Assembly (NCBI GenBank): GCA_905331475.1
Contig: CAJNYU010003187.1
Coordinates: 186,001-250,000 of the forward strand
Direction of reading: 5' to 3'
DNA length: 64,000 bases
Origin: Rotaria socialis
Lineage: Eukaryota; Rotifera; Eurotatoria; Philodinida; Philodinidae
How positions within the stretch are numbered: the first letter of the stretch is position 1; every line of letters starts with the position of its first letter. The notes under the pieces are model-generated. The model was not told the origin of the DNA, ran no database searches, and saw only the letters and a list, made by a program, of their open reading frames with translations. The position numbers and the translations under genes were made by a program. Positions 46,701 through 59,658 of the stretch are shown in pieces.

Positions 46701-47972
46701 CTTTCATCAGGAATATTAGCAAAATTGAAGTAAATAATATATCTCAGTTATTTAACTTTTTTTTATATCGATTAATTTTTAGACCGAATAGTGCTGTAGG
46801 TGATAGTGATTCGAACGTGCGGCAATTAGAACAACTTGTTGATCAATTACAAACGGTTAATCGAACATTGACTAGTACGTATTTTGATTCTTTTATAGTT
46901 TAAATGTTTTCTCAGATATAATGCAATGAGTGTGAGAAAATGGGAATTAGACATTTTCGAACCGAAGCGGTTGGATTCGGTCTTGACTAAAGAAGTTTTC
47001 AAGTTTTACTATGTTAGACTTACACATTATGTATTAACTTCTCCAAAATCCAAAGATTTGGATGCAAATTCAACAAAATTCAGTAATATTAGAACACAAA
47101 CTTCACTTTCTCTTATGGTACTTTCATGATCGATTATATACCGCAAGAAGTGCTGCGGCAAATCTTTGACGTTGTCTAAATTATTTGGATAGCTTTCAAA
47201 GCTGGAATCTTAGCTTGAGATCGAAGTATAGTTAATCATAATAAAATGCTTCATTGTAAGAAATGATTGGGAAATATTTAACGACAAAAACAAATATGAA
47301 GAAATCAGAATGGTAAATCATGTTATTATGATCATCGAAAAAAAATGCCTTTTGATGCTGAATAGAATTCAAGCCAAAGATATCATAATTAATGAATGAA
47401 TGAATGAATGAATAATTATTAGATTTGACAATAAATCATTACCAAAATAAGCTTCAAAGGCCTAGCAAAAGTTTAATCAGAAAGTATTTCTATTAATTTT
47501 GTTCATTACGATTGCCTATTCACTAACTTTAATAATAGTTGATCTTTATTTTTCGATACTAATTCCATGTATAGTTTCAGTTCATAAAAACAAAATCTTC
47601 ATCAAATGAAATTTATCGAAAATTTTACGTTTTTCCAATTCAAGTTTCGACGAAGACTTTTTGTTTACTATACTTGAAATTTCTCTTATATGAGATTTAT
47701 TTTATAACATAACTGTTCATCCTTAACGTAAATATAATCACTGAAATAATTGACATGGTATTTTAAGCTCTACAGTAAAGAAAGAAAGAAAGAAAGAAAG
47801 AATTCATAAATGTATTAGCCTGTGACTTCAATTCACAGTCCATTTTGTATGTGATTATCTAAGCGATATTTACAAAATGATTTTATAATAAATTTCTATT
47901 TTTCTTCTTCTTCTTCTTCTAGATATCGATGCTTCATTAACCGGTTTGCCCAGTGACGAAAATCTTACTTAG
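43776..47972 (+). CDS. CEP170-like centrosomal/microtubule protein, no FHA
   Basis: Eleven exons: 43776-43952, 44130-44225, 44289-44322, 44383-44438, 44518-44581, 44646-45338, 45409-45490, 45544-46594, 46644-46729, 46783-46874, 47923-47972; 826 residues. Mostly Ser/Thr/Gln/Pro-rich and disordered, with an (Ala)n run near residue 540. Three short conserved-looking segments suggest CEP170: SDAGTYIIEDD (compare the GTYTIE motif of CEP170), VELRRARAQAKIEELAQRTR, and a C-terminal helix VRQLEQLVDQLQTVNRTL followed by the short tail NIDASLTGLPSDENL, similar to the end of CEP170's C-terminal region. CEP170 localises to subdistal appendages and microtubules. The N-terminal FHA domain of vertebrate CEP170 is absent; the gene starts with MSQNTGQYPLA. 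Intron 10 (1,048 nt) contains (GAAT)n and (AAAG)n repeats. The family call rests on short motifs, so confidence is moderate; the exon model is stronger. Confidence 0.6.
47391..47414 (+). repeat. (GAAT)n microsatellite
   Basis: Five to six GAAT/AATG units inside the last intron of the CEP170-like gene. Confidence 0.7.
47776..47801 (+). repeat. (AAAG)n microsatellite
   Basis: About six AAAG units inside the last intron of the CEP170-like gene. Confidence 0.75.
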
Positions 47973-48404
47973 TTTTTCTCTTATGTCTCAAGTGGCGCTT
48001 TATAATAATTTTTTTTCTCTTTCTGTTTTTTTTTATTGCTATATTGAAAAAGAAATCTTTTCTTTGTCTTATTTCTACAGTGCTGATTAAACTCATCTAA
48101 TTTATTTATTTTATTTTTTTTTATCATTCATTTGCCTGATTTGCTTCTCTTTTTTCTATTCAAGTCAACAACTACAACACACAAAAATAATAAGAAAACT
48201 TTATTTGTGTTTTCGTGTACATATGTGAAAAATTACTGTTTGTGACAACTTTGCGTTCTTCCATCGAAAGAAAGATAACAACAAGCCTCTGTCGAAATAA
48301 AATTTAAAAAAAAAAGAAAAGTTATATGCTCCTTTGTTTCTTATAGATACAAAAACAAATGATATTAAGAAAAGAATAAAAGACAAAAAAATAGTTGTTA
48401 GGCC
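47973..48404. other. T-rich intergenic spacer
   Basis: A 432-bp T-rich spacer between the CEP170-like gene and the acid phosphatase gene, both plus strand. It holds the 3' UTR of the first and the 5' region of the second. No other signal was recognised. Confidence 0.5.
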
Positions 48405-51400
48405 ATGCGTCAATACTGGCGTTTCATTTTAAAGTGGCTCATTCTCATAGGAACGTTAACAATAGCATTTAAAGTATGTTGTGATAGTTTAGTTGACATT
48501 TTCTTATCAGTATCAAGTACTTCGTTAGTAAATATGGAAGATAGAAATGCAGATTCCAATTACGAAAAGTCTATTATTGCTTGGGCAACACATGGTCAAC
48601 GTTTAAACAACGAAAAATTATCAGTTGGAAGTGCGCAAGAACGAAATGATTTGCAATTGATAGGCATGCAAATCTTTTTCCGACATGGAGCTCGAACTCC
48701 AATCAATTTACTACCTAGCCTTGAAGAGGTATAATGAAAAAGAAAAAGAAAATGAGGAAAATTTGAATCTATCAATTTATACAATTAACAATGTTTTAGG
48801 TAGTTTACAGCAAAGAACAAATCGAAAGTTATCCGCCATCCAAATGGGATATAAAATTAATTACAAAGAAAAATGATGAAATTGAATCAAAAGATAAAGT
48901 ATTATCGGCTAGGGATGTTATTGCAGCTAGATTTCAAAAGTTAAAAGTAAAAATGCATATACTTGAAAAATAAGTATGACTCTTCTTTTATTTTTTAAAT
49001 TTTTTGTTCAGTCAACATCAACTGACACTGTAACAACAGGTCAATTGACATCTGTTGGAGAAAAACAATTATTTCAACTTGGAAGACGTTTAAGATCTGA
49101 AGTAATTGATGTTCGTAATAATAATGGACTTATACCGAAAACATACGACCCAAAATATGTCTAGTATGTTTTTTTGAATCATCTTGTTCAGTATTACGGC
49201 AAAACTAATTCTTCCTCTTCAAAAAGACTCAAATATGATATCAAGATCATTTAGTAGAAGAGTTTTGAAAGATAGATTTCATAGAATTATTATTTATTTT
49301 TTTTGTGAGCTCTTAAATTAAACTAACATTTTTCCTAATGGCTTGTACGAAATGGGAATCTCAGTACTATTGTAATTCTGCATATCAGCATAAAGATAAA
49401 TTCGTTTTACGTTTCTTTTTGAAAACAATTGGAAGACAATTTTTTTTTAAGTACAATGGCAAATTTTTCATGGTTATACTAGATAAAATAAAACTAGATA
49501 AAAATTAGAAATAAACAGATACATGATATATTATCCAGTAATTAAATTAAGGTAAAGACGCGAAAGATTTTACAGCTATTTGATTAGAATGATACTTGCG
49601 AAGATGGAAATCATTAGAGATGTATGTAATAATTTTAATTTTTTCTCTTCATTATATTTTAAGTTCATCTTTATGTTTCATGTGAATCATTCTATGTAAT
49701 TAATTAATTAAAACCTAAATTGAATAAACAAAAAATAAACATAAGTACAGTATAGAACATTCGAGTATACACGAAGATCTTTCATGAATACAATGTTATC
49801 TTATTGAAAATTCATTTATTTCAGAAATGTTTCAACTAGAAAGATTACAATAAAAATTACAGGGAATTATTATTTGAAGAAAGACTATCGTTTGATAAAA
49901 TGAATTAAATAGTCCTTAGATAAATAAAATGTTAGGAAAGATTCATTAATTCAAGTGTGATTTATGTAGTCTTTTCATTTTCACATGTTAGACAATTGAG
50001 ATAGAGCAATGCTGTAAACGGAAAAGTTCATAGAAAAGAAACAAGCAGAAAAAAAGGAAACCACAGAACTCTTGAATAAAAATAAATAAAAACCAAGAAT
50101 AATAACAACGTTTATATCGACTACCGTATTTTTATAGTTGTCGATCGACATATATGGATCGAACCATAGCCAGTGCTCGATCATTCCTTGCTGGTCTTTT
50201 CTCATCCGAAGAATCAGATAATAAAATACAAGCTACTGGTAAGTGAGAATAATGAATGTACAGACTTGTTGCTAAAATTAATACTTGTGAAAAGGTCCAT
50301 TTGAAATTGAAGTTCATCATTTTCCCGATGAAGATATGGTAAATATTCATGACCGTCAAATAATATGGATAGATTCCTATTTGTTTCTTTTCTACTAGTT
50401 TCCTAATCCAAATATTGCTCCCATTCTAAGCAAATGTCATACTGTTAAATCTCTTTATACGTCGTTAACTGATGATCACGAATTAAAAAAAGCTCGACAA
50501 ACTCTAATTAATCGTATTGGTATGAAAGTTTTAATTTTAATTTTAATTTCATATGAAATAATTTAATTTTCAGGCCTAACTGAATATCCACATGGTATTA
50601 TTGAATTGCACGATGATATTATTTCGAGACAAGTTAGTTTTTGTTTTCGTAGAAATGAAACCATTTTTTTCTTGCAACTCTTTTTATGAAATAGGCTCAT
50701 AATTTTACTGTCCCAAACGATCTACTTAAATTAACACAAGATTTTGAAATACTGTCTGCGCGTGAATATGTTTACCGGGCGTAATTATTCTGATAATACA
50801 AAGAAAACAAAAATAAACTTCTTCGAAAGATTTCTATTCTTTTAGTACAAATATTGGTTTTGATTTATTTATCCGTTCAAGTTGTGGATCAATTCTTTAT
50901 TTAATCAGAGAAAATTTTAATTTTATATTAAAAAATTATCTCGATGAAAAAACTAATGGTTCAAAAAAGTATAAATCAAAAGTTTTGTTTTATTGAAGTA
51001 ATTTCTTTTTACTGTAGGCAATATCAGAAATTTTTCATCTATTCGGGTCATGATAGTACAATAATTCCATTAGCACTCGCATTCGAAGTATATATATATA
51101 TATATATCTTTACGAGTTTTATTAAGCAAATACTTTACTCATAGATTTTTGATATGCGTTGGCCAAGATATGGTGCATATATTGTTTTGAAATATTTTAT
51201 TTCAAAAACAAATAAAAGTGAAACATATGTGACAGTTCATTTTGATGGCGAGGTAAATCAATAATGAATTATGTATAATTTTTTTTTAATGCGACAATAT
51301 TTTATACTTTTAGCCACAGATATTACCGGACTGTGAAGATCACTATTGTTCGTATTCAACATTTTTAAAAAGTCTTCAAAATCGTATTGATAAACCTAAA

Positions 51401-51418
51401 AAAACATATCAAGCATAA
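48405..51418 (+). CDS. ACP6: Histidine acid phosphatase, ACP6-like
   Basis: Twelve exons: 48405-48728, 48800-48946, 49012-49163, 50138-50238, 50295-50338, 50399-50519, 50574-50632, 50695-50780, 50846-50968, 51018-51087, 51145-51252, 51314-51418; 479 residues. The histidine-acid-phosphatase signature is intact: FFRHGARTP (phosphate-accepting His about residue 92) and the distal catalytic pair in YSGHDSTIIPL. Intermediate landmarks GQLTSVGEKQLFQLGRRLR, YCRSTYMDRTIASARSFLAGL, PNPNI and FDMRWPRYGAYIV match lysophosphatidic acid phosphatase type 6 better than other clade members. ACP6 hydrolyses lysophosphatidic acid to monoacylglycerol. A hydrophobic segment (FILKWLILIGTLTIAF, residues 7-22) would act as a signal anchor, unlike the mitochondrial presequence described for human ACP6. 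Intron 3 is 974 nt; the rest are short. The stop lies 220 bp before taspase-1. Confidence 0.9.
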
Positions 51419-51638
51419 TCTTTTCTTTTTGTGCACTTTATAGAATCTTCTAAAATTTTAAAATGCTAACGAATCTTTTTGCATTTTTTTCTGTAACGAA
51501 TTGCAATGTTATTTTGTTATTGAACACCGTCATTTTCGTGACGTTTCTATTCAATTTTATTTTAAATATAATAAGATATGTGCACTGAAGGTAAAGGAAT
51601 ATTTTTTTCAAGATTTGTTTTTCGAAAGAATCATATTT

Positions 51639-53714
51639 ATGGCTGATGCGATTGAAACAGAAACTAATTATGCAGGTTTTATTGCAGTACATGTCGGTAG
51701 GTTGAATGTAATACAAATATATGAAAGGTGAGAGTTTAGATTTTTATTTTTGTTAGGCGCTGGTTTACAATCTCAAGCGAGACTACCGCGATATCGTGAG
51801 ACGATAAAAAGAGCTTGTTTACAAGGAATACGAGCATTAAATAATGGGAAAAATGCATCCGAAGCAGCATGTATGGCTGTTGCTGTACTTGAAGTATTTT
51901 CTAGATTGATGTGCTTGTTGAATGATATATTTTGTATCTATCAGGATTGTCCATTAACCAATGCTGGTATTGGTTCGAATTTAACTTTAGACGGAAATGT
52001 TGAATGTGATGCATCTATTATGGATGAAGAAAGCTATGGAGCAATAGGAGCTGTTACAGGTAATTAAAGTTTCGATTTGACTTTTTTTCTTTTCATATAA
52101 GATTATATAAATAACTTTTGATTATAAGGTATAAAAAACCCAATAACATTAGCATGGGCTTTATTGCATACACAAAAACAAGGTCTTTTGGATGGTGGTC
52201 GAATACCTCCGTGGTAAATAAAAAACAAAAGTTTTATTGAATAAATTAAAGCATTTAATCAATCTAATCGAAAAAAACTTAGAAATCTATTGTTAAATCT
52301 AATATGATAGACGAATTTTTCTTTGTTAAGAAGAAAAGATAATAGCATTATTGTTGCTGTATAAATGAAATAAGTTCTAACGCATTGATCATCATATGAA
52401 TCAGATGATATTTTCTGAGCCTTTTCACACAACCTGTAAAATTGTTTCTTATAGAATATTGTTTTTCTTTGAAGCAACAGTTATATACATATATCATATG
52501 TTAGAAATTTGATAGCATCCACATCATTCTACAACAAGCTAACACAAAGCATTGCCAAGTACGATTGAATGGCAGGTTCACTAAGATTGGTAAATACCGT
52601 CTCAAACTCGCACGCCAGAAATTGAATAGAACTTGATGTCCTTGAATTAAGAATTATTTGGCGTTGAATATATCTTAGAAATATATAATAATATATTTAT
52701 TTTTCTTAGTTTTCTTGTTGGCGATGGTGCCAAACAATGGGCACAACAAAATGATATTCCACTAGTTGATAATCAAGCAATGACGACAGGTTTTATATTT
52801 TTATTCCAAATATGAATAAAAATAAGTTATCACTATTTGTTTTTCTTTAGAAAATAGTAAATTTACATACGAAAAATACAAAAGAAAATTAAATGAAAAC
52901 GCATCAGAAACAACGAAAAAGATTAAAACGGTATTAGGCAAAATTGATCTTACAGCCTTGTTCCTGTGCTTGTATTTTTTTTTTCAGGAAAATTCAGATG
53001 ATACTGAGCGATTAGACACAGTCGGCACTATTGTTATTGATCGACATGGAAATGTAGCAGCAGCTGCATCAAGTGGTGGAATACTTTTAAAACACTCTGG
53101 TCGTGTAGGACATTCAGCAATGTAAGACAACACTAATTACAAATTAAAAAGAAAATTTTCTCTTATGCTAAGGTTTGGCTGTGGTTGTTGGGCCGAACGA
53201 AAAGATTCATGTTCGATTGCAGTTGCATCTTCAGGTTTTGATTCTATTCGAGTAGGATTGTTTTTATTATTTTTTTCCATTAGGCACTGGTGAATTTCTT
53301 ATGAAGAGTCTTTTTTCTAAATCGATTAGTGATGCATGTTCAAATGATGACTTAACGCCAGACACAATACGAGATCATATTAATCATATTTTTCTTAGTA
53401 ACATATTTATTTTTAAGTGAAATAAATGAATGAACTTCTACAAATTTTTAGATCGTACAATGACTCCAACAAATGCTGAAAAATATTTTGGATTTATTCT
53501 GTTAAAAATGATCACAAATGAAAATCAAAGTCGATCAGTAGAGTTTCTGTGTGCCCATAATACTCAAACTATGTTTGTTGGTTATATGACTACAAAGCAA
53601 AGCAAAGTTACAGTAAATTATACAAAACATTCAATTCGTGTTTATTTCTCTCCTTCGTTGTTAGACTTGTTTGTCGGAATTGCAGTCCAATGGTTCACTA
53701 ACAATTCATATTGA
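51639..53714 (+). CDS. TASP1: Taspase-1 (threonine aspartase)
   Basis: Ten exons: 51639-51696, 51757-51893, 51945-52059, 52129-52213, 52710-52789, 52851-52930, 52988-53121, 53173-53234, 53284-53397, 53452-53714; 375 residues (human about 420). An Ntn-hydrolase of the asparaginase-2 fold: FIAVHVGAGLQSQ at the start, [35 protein letters not shown], then the autoproteolysis site RLD-T196[14 protein letters not shown], where Thr196 becomes the N-terminal nucleophile of the beta subunit. [18 protein letters not shown] and GCGCWAE follow. Taspase-1 cleaves after Asp in nuclear regulators such as MLL and TFIIA. The lysine-rich loop before the cleavage site ([18 protein letters not shown]) matches the basic loop of human taspase-1 and may act as a nuclear localisation signal. 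The 496-nt intron 4 is the longest. Confidence 0.94.
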
Positions 53715-54012
53715 TTCAGTTCGTTTAACATAAAATATTTATTTATTTTTCTTGTAAATCAATCTTTTTTTTTCTTAAATTTATTTCCTTCTCATTTTCT
53801 TCTGATGTTCAACATTGACAAAATAAAAGATGTTAGTCATTCGAATGTTGGTAACAAAGAAGAAAAAGAAAACTGATTGAAGAAAGAAAACGAAGGCCAA
53901 TTGAAGCAAAAAAGAACGATGATAACAATGATTCGATGAAAATTATGCTGCTTTTGTTCACTAAATTAAAAATTAAAAAATAAAAAATAAGAACTATTCA
54001 AAATCAGAATTC

Positions 54013-54670
54013 TTAACGTACATATTTTTCTTCGCGAAGGCCATCTTTGAAATAGATGAAGACAGGTGTTAGACCATCTTCACGATAGAATTGAAGAACA
54101 ACCATACCATCAATATTCATACTTTCACCAAGATAGAAACGATACTCGCCGAATTTACCGAGAATTTCTTTGGCTAATTTTGTCATACCTGCTTGAAATG
54201 GTTGGACACGAGTAGGAGCATGTTCTTGGAGATAATCTTTAAGTCTACGAAAAACAAAAAAAAACAGAAATGAGATGAAAAACGCTGGAATAAAAATGTT
54301 TTGTTGTACTGTTTTGAGTATGTTTTTAACCAATCTTTGAAACTAGCTTTATCAAATGGTGTTTCAGATAATTTATGAGTTAAAATAACATTAATGCCAG
54401 TTACTGCTGTTGTAGAAACACTACTATCTTCTTCAGCAGCGGCTTCACTTCCTTCTGGTGCTTTGTTACCACCAATTAATGATTCATCAATATCGTTACT
54501 TTCAACAATATTCTAAAAATTTGTAAATGAATAAATGCTTTCTATGCAAAAAAAAATAAGAATTTTCTTACTTTGCCTTCAACTTCATAATAAACATCAT
54601 CAATTACTTTCATTGGATATGAATCACTACATAGTTCATCACCAGTAAATACATCAATAAAGACTTTCAT
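54013..54670 (-). CDS. TPT1: Translationally controlled tumour protein (TCTP)
   Basis: Three exons: 54670-54572, 54512-54310, 54244-54013; 177 residues (family about 172). MKVFIDVFTGDELCSDSYP and the KVIDDVYYEVEGK strand correspond to the TCTP N-terminus. A variable acidic loop (about residues 50-75) is followed by INVILTHKLSETPFD, FKDWLKTYSKQLKDYLQEH and QPFQAGMTKLAKEIL. The conserved C-terminal signature is FYLGESMNIDGMVVLQFYRE, then DGLTPVFIYFKDGL. The role is a small cytosolic protein in growth, translation and stress. Exon 2 must use the donor at 54309, because the nearer GT at 54330 would create an in-frame stop. The ATG lies two bases after an acceptor-like CGCAG. Confidence 0.95.
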
Positions 54671-55239
54671 GACTGCGATTGATTTAAATAAATTAGATTG
54701 AGCAGCAGCAAGAATATATAAGACTATCTTAAACGAATAAAAAAAGAAGTTTACATCATCGTGGGGCAAGATAAGAAATAAATGTTTCTTAGTAAATGCA
54801 CAAAGGAGAATATCAAATGACTCATGAAAACATGGACTAATACATCTCATATAGGCAAGACAGAATTTGAGGGAGGCTTTAGAAATATATTTTGATTCGA
54901 AATTTTTTTTGTAGTCTATTAAATGAATTTTTCATCTAATTATGCAATAAAAATCAGTCTGCAGTTCACTTTTTAGTTCATTTAATTTAACGTAGGAGGA
55001 TCGTTGAGAGGCTTTAATATTAAATTTGATTGGTTCACAGAAAAGAAATAAACAAATACTTTGTCATTTTTTTACGGGTGTGCATTATTTGCTACCATAA
55101 CACCAGCGTACGTCCAAAGAAAACGAACAGAAAAAAAATGGCAACTTGAAAATACACTAAAAATATTGCAAAATAATCATATTTATTTTAGAAGCTACCT
55201 ATAGGTAGCGGAGTATAACTCAAAAATTAATCAGTAGAT
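54671..55239. other. Divergent TPT1-MAP3K intergenic region
   Basis: 569 bp between head-to-head genes. A palindrome, TAGCTACCTATAGGTAGC-like, occurs at about 55193-55209 just before the MAP3K start, and an acceptor-like ATTTATTTTAG ends at 55191. No gene seen. Confidence 0.5.
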
Positions 55240-58200
55240 ATGTCACCAGCACCTGATCTAAGTGATGAAACCATGATTTTGAGTCCACCTCTTAATGCAG
55301 CGGTTCTTAATGTAATTTCTTCATCTGATGAACTTGATCATAATCCATCTAATGAAAAACCTATCGATCTTGGGTGAGTTTTGTTTTTCTCTTGTTCTTT
55401 TTTCTTATTCGAATATGGTACGATGTAATTAATAGTTCATTAACGATCGATTCAATGGAAAGTATTAATTTACATGATGATAATGAGCCCCCTATATTAT
55501 CCAAAGAACCTATGGCTCCATTCACAATTTGTTCAGCACCGTCCACACCAACAGGTGAACGTGATCCACCAGTAATATTTCGACGATCATCAGTAACAGG
55601 TACTACAAGCAATGAACCAACTGTAGTTGAAATTAAATATCAAGGTGTTACGAATAATGTTGGTATGAATAGTGTTGGTACGAATAGTGACGATAGCAAC
55701 GGTTTCATTGATACATTTTTGGGTTGTTTAAAACCAATATTTTCTGCGGTAAATAAAATTGGTGAAAATATTAAATCTAGTAGAGATACAGCAAATGCAT
55801 CATTAAAACCAAATGATGGTTGGGAGATTCCAATTGATAGTATTATGAATGATTTAAAATTTATTGGTACTGGTATTGAAGGTAGAGTTTATCTTGGTAA
55901 ACTCAACGGGCAAAACGTGGCATGTAAACAAGTCAAAACCGAGGCAGAAACCAATATAAAGCATTTAAGAAAATTAAATCATGTTAATGTTATTAGATTT
56001 CGAGGTTTGTTTTATCAATATTTTTTCGTTCATATTTTCATTGTTTTACTTATTCTTTAAGGTGTTTCTGTATCAGCACCATTATTTTATATTGTTATGG
56101 ATTATTGCCCATACGGCTCATTATATGATGTATTAAAAAGACGTCGTGAAATCAATTCTTGTACAAAACCAACACAAGTTCTAGATTGGTCAAAACAAAT
56201 TTCTAATGGAATTAATTATTTGCATGCAAATAAAATTGTTCATCGGGATTTAAAATCACCAAATATTCTTATTGCAGAAAATCATGTTCTAAAAATTTCC
56301 GATTTTGGTACAAGTAAACAGTTGGCCAAAAAACAAGGTCAGATTATGTCATTTAATGGGACAACAGCTTGGATGGCACCTGAAGTTATTCGACAAGAGC
56401 TTTGTTCAGAAAAAATTGATGTTTGGTATGTAAAAATGTGCCGTAATTGTAAAATATATATTAAACAAGCGAGTTCCATCTTTAATTCATATTATAGCAA
56501 TTGAAAAGATTAGAGGTCAAATATATTGATTAAAGGGGGAGGGGAGGGGTGAAAGTGAAATCGAGATTAAAGATTGAGAAGCTACATTATAAAAAGATTC
56601 ATTTACTATTGTTTTGATCGGTTAAATATTGTAATATTATTTCAAATTAGCAAAAAATCTAATGAGCTAGAAGAAATTTGTTAATAAATTACAAATTTTC
56701 TATGCTAATTATCTTATTCATTTGACATCAATTTTTTTTATTAAATACGATAACTATTGCTATAGATACAGAATTAAAAAAAGAAACTAACCTACAAAAT
56801 ATAAATTTAGAAAACTAATTAAATTGCGTATGATATGTAAAATACATATTATTATCGTTAAGAATTGAGACAGATTGTATGCGAAGTAACCTATAGCTAT
56901 TTAATTAATAATTTATTTATATGTTCTATATATATATATATATTTCATTTAAAATTCATTAATTTTTTCATTGAATCATATTTTTGTTCTAGGTCGTTTG
57001 GTATTGTTCTTTGGGAGATTTTAACCTGTCAAGTACCATATCAAAATATAGATCCAAACGCAATTTTATGGGGTAATTTAATTTCGATTAATAAACGTTT
57101 TAATAGCTTCGTTTTTATTATTGTTTAGGTGTTGGTAAAGGTAGTTTGACATTACCGATTCCATCATCGGCTCCTGAAGGTTTTAAATTGTTAATGACGA
57201 TGTGTTGGAATCAACGGTCAGTAAGCCGGCCATCATTTCAACAGATAATCAAACACTTAAATATTAGTGAATCAGAAATAGTTTTATTTGAGCAAGAACA
57301 AGAGTATGTTGAATTAACACGCATATGGTCTGTTGAAATCCATGAACAGTTGGCACGCTTAGCAACTATTGATATATCATCAACACTGAATATGAGTAAT
57401 GATGAATTAATGAAAAAACGCAGAGAAGAATTACAACATATTGCTGATATACGTTCACATTATCAAGCAAAATTACAGGACGTTAATTCACTTTACATTG
57501 AATTATCGTCATTGATGATGCAATTACAAAAACGCGAACAAGAAATTAAGAAAAAAGAACGATTACTTAATATTCAGCATCATTCGTCGTCAGGAAATAC
57601 AAATGCAAAAAAACGAACAACTAATTCTCTATCAGAAGCTAGAAAAAGGTCTTTACAAATAATAAAAGCCGTGAGCTTTAATCCGAAAGATCCGGTTTCG
57701 ATATTACCTCAAAGATCACCAAAACAAGGAAATTTAGTTAAATCAAGTAATGCATGTAAGTCAATTTGTTTTTTTCCTCTTGAAATTGATTCATTGTATC
57801 GTGCTTAAACTCATCACATACAATAGATCTTAAATCAGATTCATTATAAAAGGTTGTAATGTTTTTTAAATGATCTAAATTGAATAGAGATGAAGTTTTT
57901 AGAAATAAAACTTCAATCGTAATATTAATATGCAGTTCTTTAGAATAATATTATGAATAATCATTAGTATTTTTTTTGTGTAATGGTAGATTACTATTTT
58001 TCTTTATAAATCTCAAATGACCAACAGACATTATTTCATTAGAAAGAAAAACAAACGATGACGATCAATCGATCGATTCCCGTTTGATTTCACCAATAAC
58101 GTATACTCTATATTTCTCATGTTTCATTGGAAATCATAATAGTTATTTTATTTTTTTAAATAATATTCTCATAGGATTTCAGACAGGATTTATTTTGAGT

Positions 58201-59658
58201 ATATTTTCTCGTTTTTCATTGAATAATTAAGTAATATCATTTACTTATGTAAAAAAATAGTACATTTTGGCATCATCATAGTACTGAAAAACATTCACAA
58301 AAATTTATTGCATAGTGCTTAGGCAATTACAATCTCATGCAAGACATGACATTTGTTTTTCTTTCCTTCTATTACATGTTTCTTTCTTTTTATTGCGTGA
58401 TATAGTGTCGAATAATCAGCCATCCATTGGTTCATTCAATAATGTTTTAAATCGTCCAAATAATATTCAAACATCGCCACCAGTCATTCCCACAGCAATA
58501 AATACTCCAGATACGTCAAGTACTAAAAATCCACAACGACGTAAAAAAGGTCCTGGTCATCGTCGTAATAATAGTAAAGGAAGTGTAACATCATGGACGC
58601 CACCAACACTTTCTGCTATTGCAGATCAAGAAATGAAACGTGCTTCTATACATCTAATACCAAGCATGATCGAAAAAACTATTCCCGAAATTCAATCATT
58701 CAATGCATCAACCGAAAGGAATTCCATGACCTCGGTTAAACCGACAGTATCATCGATTTCGGCTGATATTGATTCGAAGCCAAATACGATGAGTCGACAG
58801 TTAAATCCAAAAAATCTTAAACTTGATCTTGAAACGTCAGCAAATTTACAAATGACACCAACAAATCAACAACGACCATCAACTACATTTACTTATATTC
58901 AACGTAAATCATCCAGTAGTGATCCCGAAGATTTTTATGAAAATGACCATCATAATATTGCTCGACAGCGTCGACGACGTAATTTGATTTTAAATAATAA
59001 TAAAATATCTTCACCATCATCAATAACACAACGATCAATTAAATCAAATACAGCCGATCAACAAACACCACAAATAGATGAGTTAGAAAATAATAAGCAC
59101 TTAATTGAGAATAAAAATGATAATGACAAAATAAATGATCACCGTAAATATCCACGATCTGTTAGTTTTCAATTTTCACCATCAAATACACATGATCGTA
59201 GTCCATCCTACCAACAACGAAAAACATTTAATAGAGTATGTTAAAATAATTTTAGTTTCATTTCTTTTGTATAAAACGCTTTTCATCACTTTTCTACTTT
59301 ATAGCATATACCTTACAGTTCATCAGAAGAAGGCGAAGTTGAAGAAATTCCAAGTGATCATTATATACTCGATGATGAAAAACATCGAGCTAAACATGAA
59401 GATTTAAATCGAGAATCAAATGGTATATTTTCATCTGAAAGCGAAATCTATAATGAACACAATAAACATTCGGTATCATTAAAAAATGAAGGTAAAATAA
59501 AATAATCATTTGCTATTATTGTTCGAACGAACTAAATCAGCTATTTTTAATTAGGCACTTTCTCTGATGAAGGTGGTCATCTATCTGATGATCGACCTGC
59601 ATCACGTGAATCACTAGTAAACAGTGACCCAGAACATGAATGGCCTAATCATAAATAA
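55240..59658 (+). CDS. MAP3K12/MAP3K13: DLK/LZK mixed-lineage kinase (MAP3K12/13)
   Basis: Eight exons: 55240-55373, 55436-56004, 56062-56425, 56993-57072, 57129-57755, 58406-59235, 59305-59491, 59555-59658; 964 residues. The segment GCLKPIFSAVNKIGENI upstream of the kinase is a DLK/LZK hallmark. The kinase domain (about 183-440) has G-loop GTGIEGRVYLG, VACKQVK with the beta-3 lysine, KHLRKLNHVNVIRFRG, HRDLKSPN (about 294), DFGTSK (about 315), GTTAWMAPEVIR, the DVWSFGIVLWE helix and RPSFQQII. A leucine-zipper/coiled region follows (ELMKKRREELQHIADIRSHY, LQDVNSLYIELSSLMMQLQK), also typical. The tail is Ser/Asn-rich with a conserved SSSEEGEVEEIPSD patch and FSDEGGHLSD. DLK/LZK kinases act upstream of JNK/p38 in axon injury signalling. 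Invertebrates usually have one gene (wallenda/dlk-1), so this is likely the pro-orthologue of both vertebrate genes. Introns 3 and 5 are 567 and 650 nt. Confidence 0.94.

Noticed and set aside
49981..50359. Minus-strand frames antisense to acid phosphatase exons 4-5
   Set aside because: No domain, and the plus-strand exons are strongly supported by family alignment and phase.
54310..54333. The GT at 54330/54329 as the TPT1 exon 2 donor
   Set aside because: Joining it to the acceptor at 54244 creates an immediate in-frame TGA; the donor at 54309 restores a full-length, well-aligned protein.
55361..55612. Minus-strand 83-codon frame across MAP3K exon 2
   Set aside because: Antisense to a well-supported coding exon with no similarity of its own.
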